The position numbers and the translations under genes are program-made. A stretch of DNA of 64,000 nucleotides from DATGZX01 sp035296965 (GTDB lineage Bacteria; Planctomycetota; Planctomycetia; Gemmatales; Gemmataceae): assembly GCA_035296965.1 (NCBI GenBank), contig DATGZX010000355.1, positions 32,989 through 96,988 on the forward strand. Direction: 5' to 3'. Below, in pieces: positions 18,027 through 25,681 of this stretch. How positions within the stretch are numbered: the first letter of the stretch is position 1; each line of letters opens with the position of its first letter. Below the pieces are notes generated by a model. The model was not told the origin of the DNA, did no database searches, and saw nothing but the letters and a program-made list of their open reading frames with translations.

Positions 18027-19010
18027 ATGAAAGTTATCGTTACCGATCACCGCTTCGAGTCGCTGGATCTGGAGACAGCGATTCTCGGACCGCTCGGCTG
18101 CGAGGTCGTGGCCGAGCAATGCAATACTCCAGAGGATTTGATCGCGCGCGTGGCAGATGCAGATTGCTTGATTACGCAATTCGCGCCGATCAATGCAGCC
18201 GTGATCGACAAGCTGAAACATTGCCGGGTTATCGTCCGCTATGGAGTGGGTGTGGACAATGTAGACGTGGAAGCCGCCCGCCGAAAGGGCATCCCCGTTT
18301 GCAATGTTCCGGACTATTGCATGGACGAGGTAGCGGACCATGCACTCGCCCTGATCCTTGGGTTGACGCGCCAGATTGTCGCCATCACGACTACGGTTCG
18401 CTCGGGAGTATGGAAGCTGCCCGTTCCGTTGGAGCAAATGCGCGTGCTCAAGGAAATGACAGTGGGTATCGTCGGCTACGGGAGGATCGGCAGAGAAGTG
18501 GCCAGTCGATTGCATGGCTTCAAGGCGAAGATCCTTGTCTACGACCCCGGCGTTGCTGCCTCCGACATCACGCGTGCGGGCTACGATCCGGTCAGCCTCG
18601 ACGAACTATTCCAATCAAGCGACCTCGTCACGCTGCATTGCCCAAGTACGGCCCATACAAAGCGAATGATTAGCCGCGACACGATCGACAAGATGAAGAA
18701 GGGCGCATTGCTCGTCAACGTCGCTCGAGGAGACCTGGTCGATTCGAGGGATCTGATCAGCGCGCTGCGCAGCGGTCGGCTCGGTGGTGCGGCCCTGGAC
18801 GTCACCGACCCTGAGCCAATCAACGCCGTCAGCCCTCTGCTGAGCATGCCTTACGTCCTCATCACGAACCATGTAGCCGCGGCCAGCGTCACGGCGATCC
18901 GCATGCTGCGCACCCGCGCAGCCGAGACCGTTGCCCGAGCCATACGGGGAGAACCCTTGCCGAACATCGTCAATGGGCTATCCCCAACCTCTGTCAAGAT
19001 GCCAACCTGA
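18027..19010 (+). CDS. D-2-hydroxyacid dehydrogenase (phosphoglycerate dehydrogenase/CtBP-like)
   Basis: 327 residues. NAD-dependent D-isomer hydroxyacid dehydrogenase: the Rossmann motif is VGIVGYGRIGREVA, and the catalytic Arg, Glu and His appear in NVARGDLVD, DPEPINAV and LITNHVAAASV. The RYGVGVDNVDVEAARRKGIP segment resembles CtBP-type and SerA-type enzymes. Length fits the short form without an ACT domain. The substrate is not determined. It is followed after 22 bp by a MITE copy and then the pyruvate dehydrogenase-like gene. Confidence 0.9.
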   Translation: MKVIVTDHRFESLDLETAILGPLGCEVVAEQCNTPEDLIARVADADCLITQFAPINAAVIDKLKHCRVIVRYGVGVDNVDVEAARRKGIPVCNVPDYCMDEVADHALALILGLTRQIVAITTTVRSGVWKLPVPLEQMRVLKEMTVGIVGYGRIGREVASRLHGFKAKILVYDPGVAASDITRAGYDPVSLDELFQSSDLVTLHCPSTAHTKRMISRDTIDKMKKGALLVNVARGDLVDSRDLISALRSGRLGGAALDVTDPEPINAVSPLLSMPYVLITNHVAAASVTAIRMLRTRAAETVARAIRGEPLPNIVNGLSPTSVKMPT

Positions 19011-19032
19011 GAAACCAAACCTACCGCAAAAT

Positions 19033-19143
19033 GAGCCTGCTGAAAAAGGGGTCTGACCCCTTCCACGAATGGTGACAGATCCGCAAGCCAGCGGAATATC
19101 AGTGAAGCTTCGTAGGGGGTCAGACCCCTTTTTCAGCAGGCTC
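19033..19143. mobile_element. MITE-like element, copy 2 (111 bp)
   Basis: Same length and order as the copy at 3028-3138. Here the 28-bp terminal inverted repeats are perfect (GAGCCTGCTGAAAAAGGGGT onward against its reverse complement at the right end). It ends 26 bp before the start codon of the E1 fusion gene, so its hairpin would sit in that gene's leader. Confidence 0.9.
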
Positions 19144-19169
19144 AAGATGCAATGGGGGAGCACTGTTCA

Positions 19170-21602
19170 ATGAGCACGAAAGCGAAGGCCGCCCCGGCCA
19201 CGTCCAGGAGCCTTCCGCCCGGCCTCGACAAGGCAGCGTTACTTGGTCTTTACGAACGGATGTTGCTGCTGCGCCGTTTCGAGCTGACCGCGCAGGACCT
19301 GTACCGCAAAGGCCAATGGCCCGGTTTCATTCACCTTTATGTCGGTGAAGAAGCGACGGCGGTCGGAGTCTGTGCCCACCTACGCCGCGACGATTGGATC
19401 ACGAGCACGCATCGCGGCCACGGCCATGCCCTGGCCAAGGGCGTACCTGCCAAGATTGTCATGGCAGAGCTGTTCGGCAAGGCGACAGGCTGTTGTGGCG
19501 GCCGCGGCGGCAGCATGCACCTTTACGATCCGCCCTCCGGTCTTTTCGGAACCAACGGCCTCGTTGGCGCCGGTATCCCGCTTGCCGTTGGCGTTGGCAT
19601 CAGCGCGCTCGTGAGAAAGACCGACCAGGTCGGCGTTGCCTTCTTCGGCGACGGCGCGGTCAATCACGGCACCTTTCACGAGGCAATCAATTTTGCCGGC
19701 GTTCAGAACGCTCCGGTCATCTTCGTTTGCGAAAACAATCTTTATGCGACCGCCACGCCGCTCACGCTGGCGACCCGCAATACCGACATCGCCAGCAAGG
19801 CTGCGGCTTACGGGGTGCCGGGCGTAGCCGTGGACGGCAACGACGTCCTCGCCGTCTGGGAGGTCGTAAGGCAGGCTGCCGAGCGCGCCCGTAGCGGCGC
19901 CGGCCCAACGCTGATCGAGTCGCGTACCTATCGAACCGTCGGCCACCACGAAGGCGACCCCATCACCGGCACCTACCGCACGCAAGAAGAAGTCGATCAA
20001 TGGAAAAAGCGCTGCCCCATCGCCACGTTCCGCACCAAGCTCCTGGAAACGTGGCAAGTCGCCTCGCCAGGGGAACTGGCAGCCATCGACTCCCGGATCG
20101 AACAGGAGATTCAAGAAGCGGTGGACTTCGCCCGTGCCTCCCCCGATCCCGATCCTGCGACGGTTACCCACCATGTCTGGGCGGAACCTATCAATCCTCC
20201 CATACCAGCCGACCCGTCGTCCGGCACAAGGCAGACAGTCAATCAAGGTTGGCTCGAAGCCGCGCGCGATGGTATCGCCGAGGAGATGCGCCGTGATCGC
20301 CACATCATTTACCTGGGCGAAGGGACGGGCGAGCGCGGCGGCACGTTCGGCCATACGAAGGGGCTGTGGCATGAATTCGGTGCCCAGCGCCTTATCGATA
20401 CGCCCATCAGTGAGCTTGGGTTCACGGGCGCAGCGATCGGGGCAGCCGCAACCGGCTGCCGGGCCATTGCCGACCTGATGTTCGTCGATTTCTTGTTCGA
20501 GGCGGGCAGCCAGATCGCTCACCAGGCGGCCAAGCTTCGCTACATGAGCAACGGCAAGATCTCCGTGCCGCTGGTGATCAGGGCCGCGATCGGAGCAATC
20601 AAGAATGCCGGGGCGCATCACAGCGGCAGCTATTACCCCGTGTGGGCGCACATCCCTGGCCTGCTCGTGGTGGTTCCATCGAATCCTGCGGACGCCAAGG
20701 GCCTCTTTAAAACGGCCCTCCGGGCCAGCGATCCGGTACTTTTTCTCGAGCACAAAGCTCTCTTCGCCACCAAGGGCGACGTACCGGTTGGCGACCATCT
20801 GCTGCCTTTGGGCCAGGCAAGCATCGTCCGCGAAGGCAGCGACATCACCCTGGTCTCCTGTGGTTTGTATCTCCATCGCTGTCTGGATGCGGCCAAGCGC
20901 CTGGAAAAAGAAGGCGTTTACTGCGAAGTCATCGACCTACGCACGATCGTGCCGCTCGACGTGGATACCATTGCCGCTAGTCTGACGAAAACGGGACGAT
21001 TGCTGATCGTCGACGAGGCGTGGGCGATGTGCGGCATGGGAGGCGAGATCGCAGCGGCCATGATGGAGCTTGCCTTTGACGAACTCGACGCCCCCATCGG
21101 CCGGCTGCACACGGAAACCGCAACACATCCGTTCAGCCCGTCGCTCGATAGTGCGACGGTCGTGCCCGTCGAGAAGATCGTTTCAGCGGTGCACGCGGTG
21201 CTCGCCGGACGGCCCCCCATTCCTCACCGAGCCCATGCCCCTTCTGCATCGCCTCCGAGCGGCCGGCGAGAGCCGGCTGAGAAAACAGACACAAAGTCAC
21301 GTGCTTTTCCTTCTGCCGGCCATCCCGTGCAGCCCGGTGCCTCCGGCTCAGCAGGATCTATACAAGGCCAACCTGTTTTGATGCCCCACGGCGACCTGAC
21401 CGTGACGGAGGCAAGGGTTATCGCCTGGCACAAGAAAATCGGCGACGCGGTTCGCGCCGGCGAGGCGGTGGTCGAAGTCGAAACCGATAAGGCCACTTTC
21501 CCGATCGAGTCGCCCGCCAATGGCCGGCTCGCTGCGATCCTGGCCCCTGAAGGGGCGGTGGTCACGCACGGTCAGGAACTGGCGATCATACAGCCAGCTT
21601 GA
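19170..21602 (+). CDS. Fused 2-oxoacid dehydrogenase E1alpha-E1beta with C-terminal lipoyl domain
   Basis: 810 residues. Residues ~20-330 form an E1alpha (thiamine diphosphate motif FFGDGAVNHGTFHEAINFAG, ending CENN); ~360-690 an E1beta (EGTGERGGTFGHTKGLWHEF, ELGFTGAAIGAA, FVDFLFEAGSQI); a Pro/Ser/Ala-rich linker follows, and ~735-808 is a lipoyl domain with the lipoylated Lys774 in VETDKATFP. It should decarboxylate pyruvate or a related 2-oxoacid and reductively acylate its own lipoyl arm. The start is ATG 19170, 8 nt after GGGGGAG. The next gene is a lipoyl-less E2; no E3 gene is nearby. Confidence 0.92.
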   Translation: MSTKAKAAPATSRSLPPGLDKAALLGLYERMLLLRRFELTAQDLYRKGQWPGFIHLYVGEEATAVGVCAHLRRDDWITSTHRGHGHALAKGVPAKIVMAELFGKATGCCGGRGGSMHLYDPPSGLFGTNGLVGAGIPLAVGVGISALVRKTDQVGVAFFGDGAVNHGTFHEAINFAGVQNAPVIFVCENNLYATATPLTLATRNTDIASKAAAYGVPGVAVDGNDVLAVWEVVRQAAERARSGAGPTLIESRTYRTVGHHEGDPITGTYRTQEEVDQWKKRCPIATFRTKLLETWQVASPGELAAIDSRIEQEIQEAVDFARASPDPDPATVTHHVWAEPINPPIPADPSSGTRQTVNQGWLEAARDGIAEEMRRDRHIIYLGEGTGERGGTFGHTKGLWHEFGAQRLIDTPISELGFTGAAIGAAATGCRAIADLMFVDFLFEAGSQIAHQAAKLRYMSNGKISVPLVIRAAIGAIKNAGAHHSGSYYPVWAHIPGLLVVVPSNPADAKGLFKTALRASDPVLFLEHKALFATKGDVPVGDHLLPLGQASIVREGSDITLVSCGLYLHRCLDAAKRLEKEGVYCEVIDLRTIVPLDVDTIAASLTKTGRLLIVDEAWAMCGMGGEIAAAMMELAFDELDAPIGRLHTETATHPFSPSLDSATVVPVEKIVSAVHAVLAGRPPIPHRAHAPSASPPSGRREPAEKTDTKSRAFPSAGHPVQPGASGSAGSIQGQPVLMPHGDLTVTEARVIAWHKKIGDAVRAGEAVVEVETDKATFPIESPANGRLAAILAPEGAVVTHGQELAIIQPA

Positions 21603-22484
21603 ATGGGAACAGATGCAATGACGAACCAGCAGACGGGTAAAGGGAAGCGACCGGCAAGAACGATCGCGAGTCCGCGCGCGCGCCGGGCCATGGCGAACCT
21701 GGACATTGCTCCTTCTCTCGTGAGAGGCACGGGTCCGGCGGGCAGGATCGTGGAGGCGGACGTTATGCGCGTCCGCTCGACGCCGGCGCTGGCTCTTCCA
21801 GGAGTGGGCACACCGCTGCCGCTTTCGCCGATGCGCCGGGCGGTGGCCCAGCGCACCGCCCAGAGTTTTGCCACGGTGCCCCACTTTTACCTGTGCAGCG
21901 AGATCGACGCAACGGCTCTGGTCGACCTGTGCGACCAGCTCCAGCGCGCTGGGCAGAAAGGGACCCGTTCAACCTTGAGTGATCTGCTTTTGCGCGGCAT
22001 GGCGCTGGCGCTTCGAGACTGTCCGCATGCCAACCGCATCTGGCAACGGGACTCGATCTTGCAACTGTCGTCAGGCGACGTCGGTCTGGTCGTCGGGTTG
22101 GAAGATGGCCTTCTCATTCCTGTAATCCGCGCGGTAGACACGCTTTCTCTGGCGGAACTGGCATGCCGGCGAGCTGACGCCGTTTCGGCTGCACGCTCGG
22201 GAAAACTAGCCGCGGACGCCTTGCACCCCTGCGCGACTTCCCTGAGTAATCTCGGGGCGAGCCGGGTCGATGAATTCACCGCGGTCATCCCGCCGCCCCA
22301 AAGCAGCGTTTTGTCCATAGGGCGTGCTGCCCCGCGGCCCTTCGTTATCGACGGGCAATTGTGCGTCCGACAAACCTTGCACCTGTGTCTCGCCGTGGAT
22401 CACCGAGTGATGGACGGATTGCCTGCTGCCCGGTTTCTGGAGCGGATCATCGAACTTCTGGAAAAGCCGGCTGGCCTCGTTTAG
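21603..22484 (+). CDS. 2-oxoacid dehydrogenase E2 acyltransferase lacking a lipoyl domain
   Basis: 293 residues (or 288 if translation starts at ATG 21618). Residues ~20-55 resemble the E3/E1-binding domain (ASPRARRAMANLDIAPSLVR, GTGPAGRIVEADV), then the trimeric acyltransferase catalytic domain follows (SPMRRAVAQRTAQS, LVVGLEDGLLIPVIR) with the active-site motif AVDHRVMDGLPAARFL (HxxxDG). No lipoyl domain is present at the N-terminus; it has been placed on the E1 fusion instead. The gene begins directly after the E1 stop codon, so the two are translationally linked. Confidence 0.92.
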   Translation: MGTDAMTNQQTGKGKRPARTIASPRARRAMANLDIAPSLVRGTGPAGRIVEADVMRVRSTPALALPGVGTPLPLSPMRRAVAQRTAQSFATVPHFYLCSEIDATALVDLCDQLQRAGQKGTRSTLSDLLLRGMALALRDCPHANRIWQRDSILQLSSGDVGLVVGLEDGLLIPVIRAVDTLSLAELACRRADAVSAARSGKLAADALHPCATSLSNLGASRVDEFTAVIPPPQSSVLSIGRAAPRPFVIDGQLCVRQTLHLCLAVDHRVMDGLPAARFLERIIELLEKPAGLV

Positions 22485-22516
22485 GAAGGACGAGCGGAAT
22501 CCGCTGTGGGCCGGCC

Positions 22517-23299
22517 TCAGAATTCTCTGGTGTACCCGGCGGTCCAGCCGCCGTCGACCGTCAGGATGTGGCCATTAATGTAGCTGCTTTCCGGCGCGGC
22601 CAGAAATAGGGCCGCATGGGCTATCTCTTCCGGCTCCGCGGGCCGGCCCAGAGGGATGTGGGCCAGCATCTGTTTGACAGAGTCACGGAACAAGCCGTCC
22701 TCGCCGTAAAACAGCTTGCGCGTGCCCTCGGTCAACGTCGATCCGGGAGCGATGCCGTTGACCAGGATGCCGCGTGGGCCAAGCTCCAGGGCCATCGCCT
22801 TGGTCAGGTTCACGACGCCTGCCTTGGCCGCCACAAACGAGCATTGCAAACGCAACGGCACTAGCCCGACAATCGACGCGATGTTGATAATTCGCCCGCC
22901 TCCCTGGTTTAGCATCACGCGCGCCCCTGCCTTGCTCACCAGGTAGACGCCGGTCAGGTCGACGTTGAGGATGCGGTCCCACTCCTCGCGCGGGAATTCG
23001 TCGATGGTGACGCGGGCCTTGAGCGTGTTCACGCCTGCGTTGTTGACAAGGATGTCGAGCCTGCCGAATTCACGAACGATCGCATCCATGCACTCGTCGA
23101 TTTGTGCAGAGTTGGTCACGTCGAGCGCCAACGCTTTGCAGCCGGGCGCTTGGGCAGCCGCTTCCTTGGCGACAGCGAAATCGATGTCGCTATAAAGCAC
23201 GCGGGCTCCGTTGGCGGCGAAGAGGTCGGCAATGGCCTTGCCGATACCGCGTGCGGCACCGGTTACGAGAGCGACCTTGCCGTCAAGAGTTACTTTCAT
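22517..23299 (-). CDS. Short-chain dehydrogenase/reductase with Phe in place of the catalytic Tyr
   Basis: 260 residues, classical SDR layout: the cofactor motif TGAARGIGKAIADLF, then LVNNAGVNT, the Ser-containing strand NIASIVG, and ILVNGIAPGS. The catalytic YxxxK should lie in QCSFVAAKAG, but here position 155 is Phe (codon TTT at 22837-22835) with Lys159 kept. The family normally needs the Tyr as the general acid/base, so the enzyme may be weak, altered or a binding protein. A 42-bp gap separates it from the gene upstream on the same strand. Confidence 0.88.
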   Translation of the reverse strand: MKVTLDGKVALVTGAARGIGKAIADLFAANGARVLYSDIDFAVAKEAAAQAPGCKALALDVTNSAQIDECMDAIVREFGRLDILVNNAGVNTLKARVTIDEFPREEWDRILNVDLTGVYLVSKAGARVMLNQGGGRIINIASIVGLVPLRLQCSFVAAKAGVVNLTKAMALELGPRGILVNGIAPGSTLTEGTRKLFYGEDGLFRDSVKQMLAHIPLGRPAEPEEIAHAALFLAAPESSYINGHILTVDGGWTAGYTREF

Positions 23300-23341
23300 T
23301 GGAGAAAAACTATTCCGATGGACGGATAAGCCGAAGAAGAA

Positions 23342-23818
23342 TCATTTGAGGGCATAGTAGCCTTGCAAAATCAGTCGTTCGTTGTCTTCCGTCGCCCCGA
23401 AATGCCGCAACACGCGGAAATCACGAGAACGCTTGCCGCGATACTGCTCCTCGGCTCCGTATGGCGTGCGCAGTGTGATCAACAAATCCGTGGCATCCTC
23501 CATGTCGTAACGAAATTCGACGCGGAGGATCTCGCAGCCAAGCATGATTCGCCAAATCATGATCTTCATTTCGAGCGAGATCACGAAGGTATCGATCTGA
23601 AAAAAAGCCTTACCCCGAATCGGATCGCTTTCCAGAAGCTCGAATGGATCGGGCCTCTCGCTAAACCGGCGCTCGTACTCGCATGCGAAGTCGTCAAGGT
23701 CGACGACTGCTTGGGCGAGCCTGCTCTCCGCGTCATCACCCCAATACTCCAGAAGCCAGGCGCTGCCGCTGACGTCGAGCGCCTTCCTGAGTCGATCTTG
23801 CTTGGAGGAATCGGTCAT
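23342..23818 (-). CDS. Hypothetical acidic protein of the HYD1 gene set
   Basis: 158 residues, not recognised. Rich in Asp, Glu and Arg, with no signal peptide or membrane segment. The first half is predicted helical (SRLAQAVVDLDDFACEYERR, then FSERPDPFELLES); the middle holds the pattern CEILRVEFRYDMEDATDLLI. Its ATG overlaps the stop of the gene before it by 4 nt (23815-23818), so it is translationally coupled to it. By position it may be an immunity or accessory protein for the HYD1 gene, but nothing in the sequence proves that. Confidence 0.6.
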   Translation of the reverse strand: MTDSSKQDRLRKALDVSGSAWLLEYWGDDAESRLAQAVVDLDDFACEYERRFSERPDPFELLESDPIRGKAFFQIDTFVISLEMKIMIWRIMLGCEILRVEFRYDMEDATDLLITLRTPYGAEEQYRGKRSRDFRVLRHFGATEDNERLILQGYYALK

Positions 23819-24234
23819 GCCGCCTCCGCAGGGTACCGTAACCCTTCGACGGAATCTCTGAAGCTGGCCGCAATCTCGTCGACGATCCTGCGCATGTCTC
23901 CGGTCAGATCACCGCACACCAAGGTCAATGACTTGAGTCCGGTTTTAGCTTGGCGCCGTTTCCCAAGGATGACGTACAACATGGTGTTAGCGTTGTCTGG
24001 AGTTGCACCCTGTGCATCCCAACTCCTGGCCGCTTCCTCGTCTCGATAAATGAAGAACTCCGGCCCCGCCGGCCTGGGCAGCCATTGGCTGCTCTGCGCG
24101 GAATATGGCATGGAGTCCTCCTCGGCATCCTGGAAGACCAACTTCGGCCAGTGATGCCGCACGCAGCGGAAGATCACGTCCGTTGCCGGGATGTCATCGC
24201 GCACCCACAAGACGACATCGACGCCCCCGATCAT
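23815..24234 (-). CDS. Hypothetical protein directly downstream of the HYD1 gene
   Basis: 139 residues, not recognised. No signal peptide or membrane segment. Notable segments are GVDVVLWVRDDIPATDVIFR at the N-terminus, a tryptophan/proline-rich centre (SSQWLPRPAGPEFFIYRDEE) and a C-terminal helix (GDMRRIVDEIAASFRDS). Its start overlaps the stop of the HYD1 gene (ATGA at 24231-24234) and its stop overlaps the next start, the tight packing typical of toxin-immunity pairs. A role as the antidote is an inference from position only. Confidence 0.6.
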   Translation of the reverse strand: MIGGVDVVLWVRDDIPATDVIFRCVRHHWPKLVFQDAEEDSMPYSAQSSQWLPRPAGPEFFIYRDEEAARSWDAQGATPDNANTMLYVILGKRRQAKTGLKSLTLVCGDLTGDMRRIVDEIAASFRDSVEGLRYPAEAA

Positions 24235-24590
24235 AATTCATCCACCTTTCCAGTCTCTGCAAGACGCTGTCGCTTCCTATCAACATCATAGTCTACCGGC
24301 GAGTAAAAGATCCATTCTCCTCTATCGTTGTCCAAGGGCGTTAGATCTCCGATGTCATCGAAAGAAAATATATATTCGGTCTTTCGCTTGGGGATGCCAA
24401 GCCGCTTGGCTAGGTTCTTCGTGTGAGGAGGTAAGGTCGTGAAATAGGCACCAAAGGGATGATGCAGCCTCACCGGTGGTTGCGACGCGCGAAAGTGCCA
24501 GGGCGAGGACGCCCTTATACCGTTGTAACCGTCTTTGTCGGTGAAATGATTCATATTGAGAGAACGCTGACTTGGTCCATGATCCTTCAT
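24231..24590 (-). CDS. HYD1-signature ADP-ribosyltransferase-like toxin domain, stand-alone
   Basis: 119 residues from ATG 24590 (AAGGGA upstream) or 107 from ATG 24554. The sequence has the layout of the HYD1 family (Tox-HYD1, a predicted ADP-ribosyltransferase toxin domain normally found at the C-terminus of polymorphic toxins): MNHFTDKDGYNGIRAS (His and Thr), HHPFGAYFTTLPPHTKN (Tyr) and an Asp-containing C-terminal part near FSFDDIGDLTPL. There is no delivery or pre-toxin domain. It heads three overlapping genes. Family assignment was made by eye and should be checked with a profile search. Confidence 0.6.
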   Translation of the reverse strand: MKDHGPSQRSLNMNHFTDKDGYNGIRASSPWHFRASQPPVRLHHPFGAYFTTLPPHTKNLAKRLGIPKRKTEYIFSFDDIGDLTPLDNDRGEWIFYSPVDYDVDRKRQRLAETGKVDEL

Positions 24591-24679
24591 TCGTTCCCTT
24601 GAACGGGCAAAGCCTAGCGGGGCTTGGGCCATTATGGCTAGAGGATGGATGTCGGCCAAGGACGAGGGCCTGAACAAAG

Positions 24680-25681
24680 TCAGTGGAGAGCCGCGATGAT
24701 CGCCTGCGTCACCTCGGTCGTGGTGGCGTTGCCGCCAAGGTCGGGCGTTCGCGCTTGCCCCGCGCTTAAAGCGGTCTCGACCGCGGCCAGAATTCGCCGC
24801 GCGGGCTCTGTTTGGCCGACTGCCTCCAGGAGATCGATGGCCGGCAAGAGCAACGGCAAGGGATTGGCCCGGTTGGCGCCAATGGCTTCCCGGCTGCCGC
24901 CATGGAAGCACTCATAAACGCGCACGCCGTCGCCGACATTGATGCCCGCGGTGGCGCTGATGCCGCCAACGACTCCCGCTCCAAGGTCGCTGACAATGTC
25001 CCCATATAGGTTGCCCATCACGAGCACATCGAACTGCTGCGGGCGCAGGACCATTTGCATGCAGCAATTATCGACAATGATCTCGCGCGGCTGCAATTCC
25101 GGAAACTCCCTGGCAGTCTGCCTGAAGATTTCCAGAAACAGACCGTCCGCCATCTTGAGGATATTCGCCTTGTGGACGCAATGGACGGTCTTCCGGCCGG
25201 CGCTGCGCGCCCAATCGAACGCGAAGCGGAAGAACCGCCTGCTTGCTGCCTCCGTTACGACCTTGATGCTTTGCACGACACCTGGAACAATCTCGTGCTC
25301 CGCGGCGGCATACAGGTCTTCGGTCAACTCACGAATAACCAGGAAGTCTACTCCCTGAAAGCGCGCGGGCAAACCACGAAGGTTCTTGAGCGGCCGGACG
25401 GTGGCGAACAGTCCGAGCGCCTGGCGGAACTGGACATTGCAGTTGCCCGCAGGCGGGCCTGGCGGGGAGAGCAGTGTCGTCTTCAGTGCCAGCCCCGTCT
25501 TGCGTACGGAATCGAGCATCGGCGCGGGCAGGGCCGGTTCGCCGCGTTCGAGAGCGGGCTGCCCGGCAAGGTGTTCGTCCCATGCAATGTCCACGCCTGC
25601 TGCTTCGAGGACACGCTGCACTGCGGGCACCTGATCGAAGCCGGCACCGCCGCCCTGGATGAGCGTGATAGGCAAGCTCAT
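24680..25681 (-). CDS. Isocitrate/isopropylmalate dehydrogenase-family paralogue with altered N-terminal loop
   Basis: 333 residues. It aligns along its whole length with its neighbour at 25678-26706: VQFRQALGLFATVRPLKNL, a VVTEAASRRFFRFAF helix, CVHKANILKMADGLF, DNCCMQMVLRPQQFDV and MGNLYGDIVSDLGAGVVGG. However the N-terminal PGDGIGPEV motif is replaced by QGGGAGFDQV, RENTEG by RELTED, and the HGSAPDLAGK loop by HGGSREAIGA. It may be a regulatory or non-catalytic subunit paired with its neighbour, like the beta/gamma subunits of mitochondrial IDH3, or an enzyme with another substrate. The start overlaps the neighbour's stop by 4 nt. Confidence 0.85.
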   Translation of the reverse strand: MSLPITLIQGGGAGFDQVPAVQRVLEAAGVDIAWDEHLAGQPALERGEPALPAPMLDSVRKTGLALKTTLLSPPGPPAGNCNVQFRQALGLFATVRPLKNLRGLPARFQGVDFLVIRELTEDLYAAAEHEIVPGVVQSIKVVTEAASRRFFRFAFDWARSAGRKTVHCVHKANILKMADGLFLEIFRQTAREFPELQPREIIVDNCCMQMVLRPQQFDVLVMGNLYGDIVSDLGAGVVGGISATAGINVGDGVRVYECFHGGSREAIGANRANPLPLLLPAIDLLEAVGQTEPARRILAAVETALSAGQARTPDLGGNATTTEVTQAIIAALH

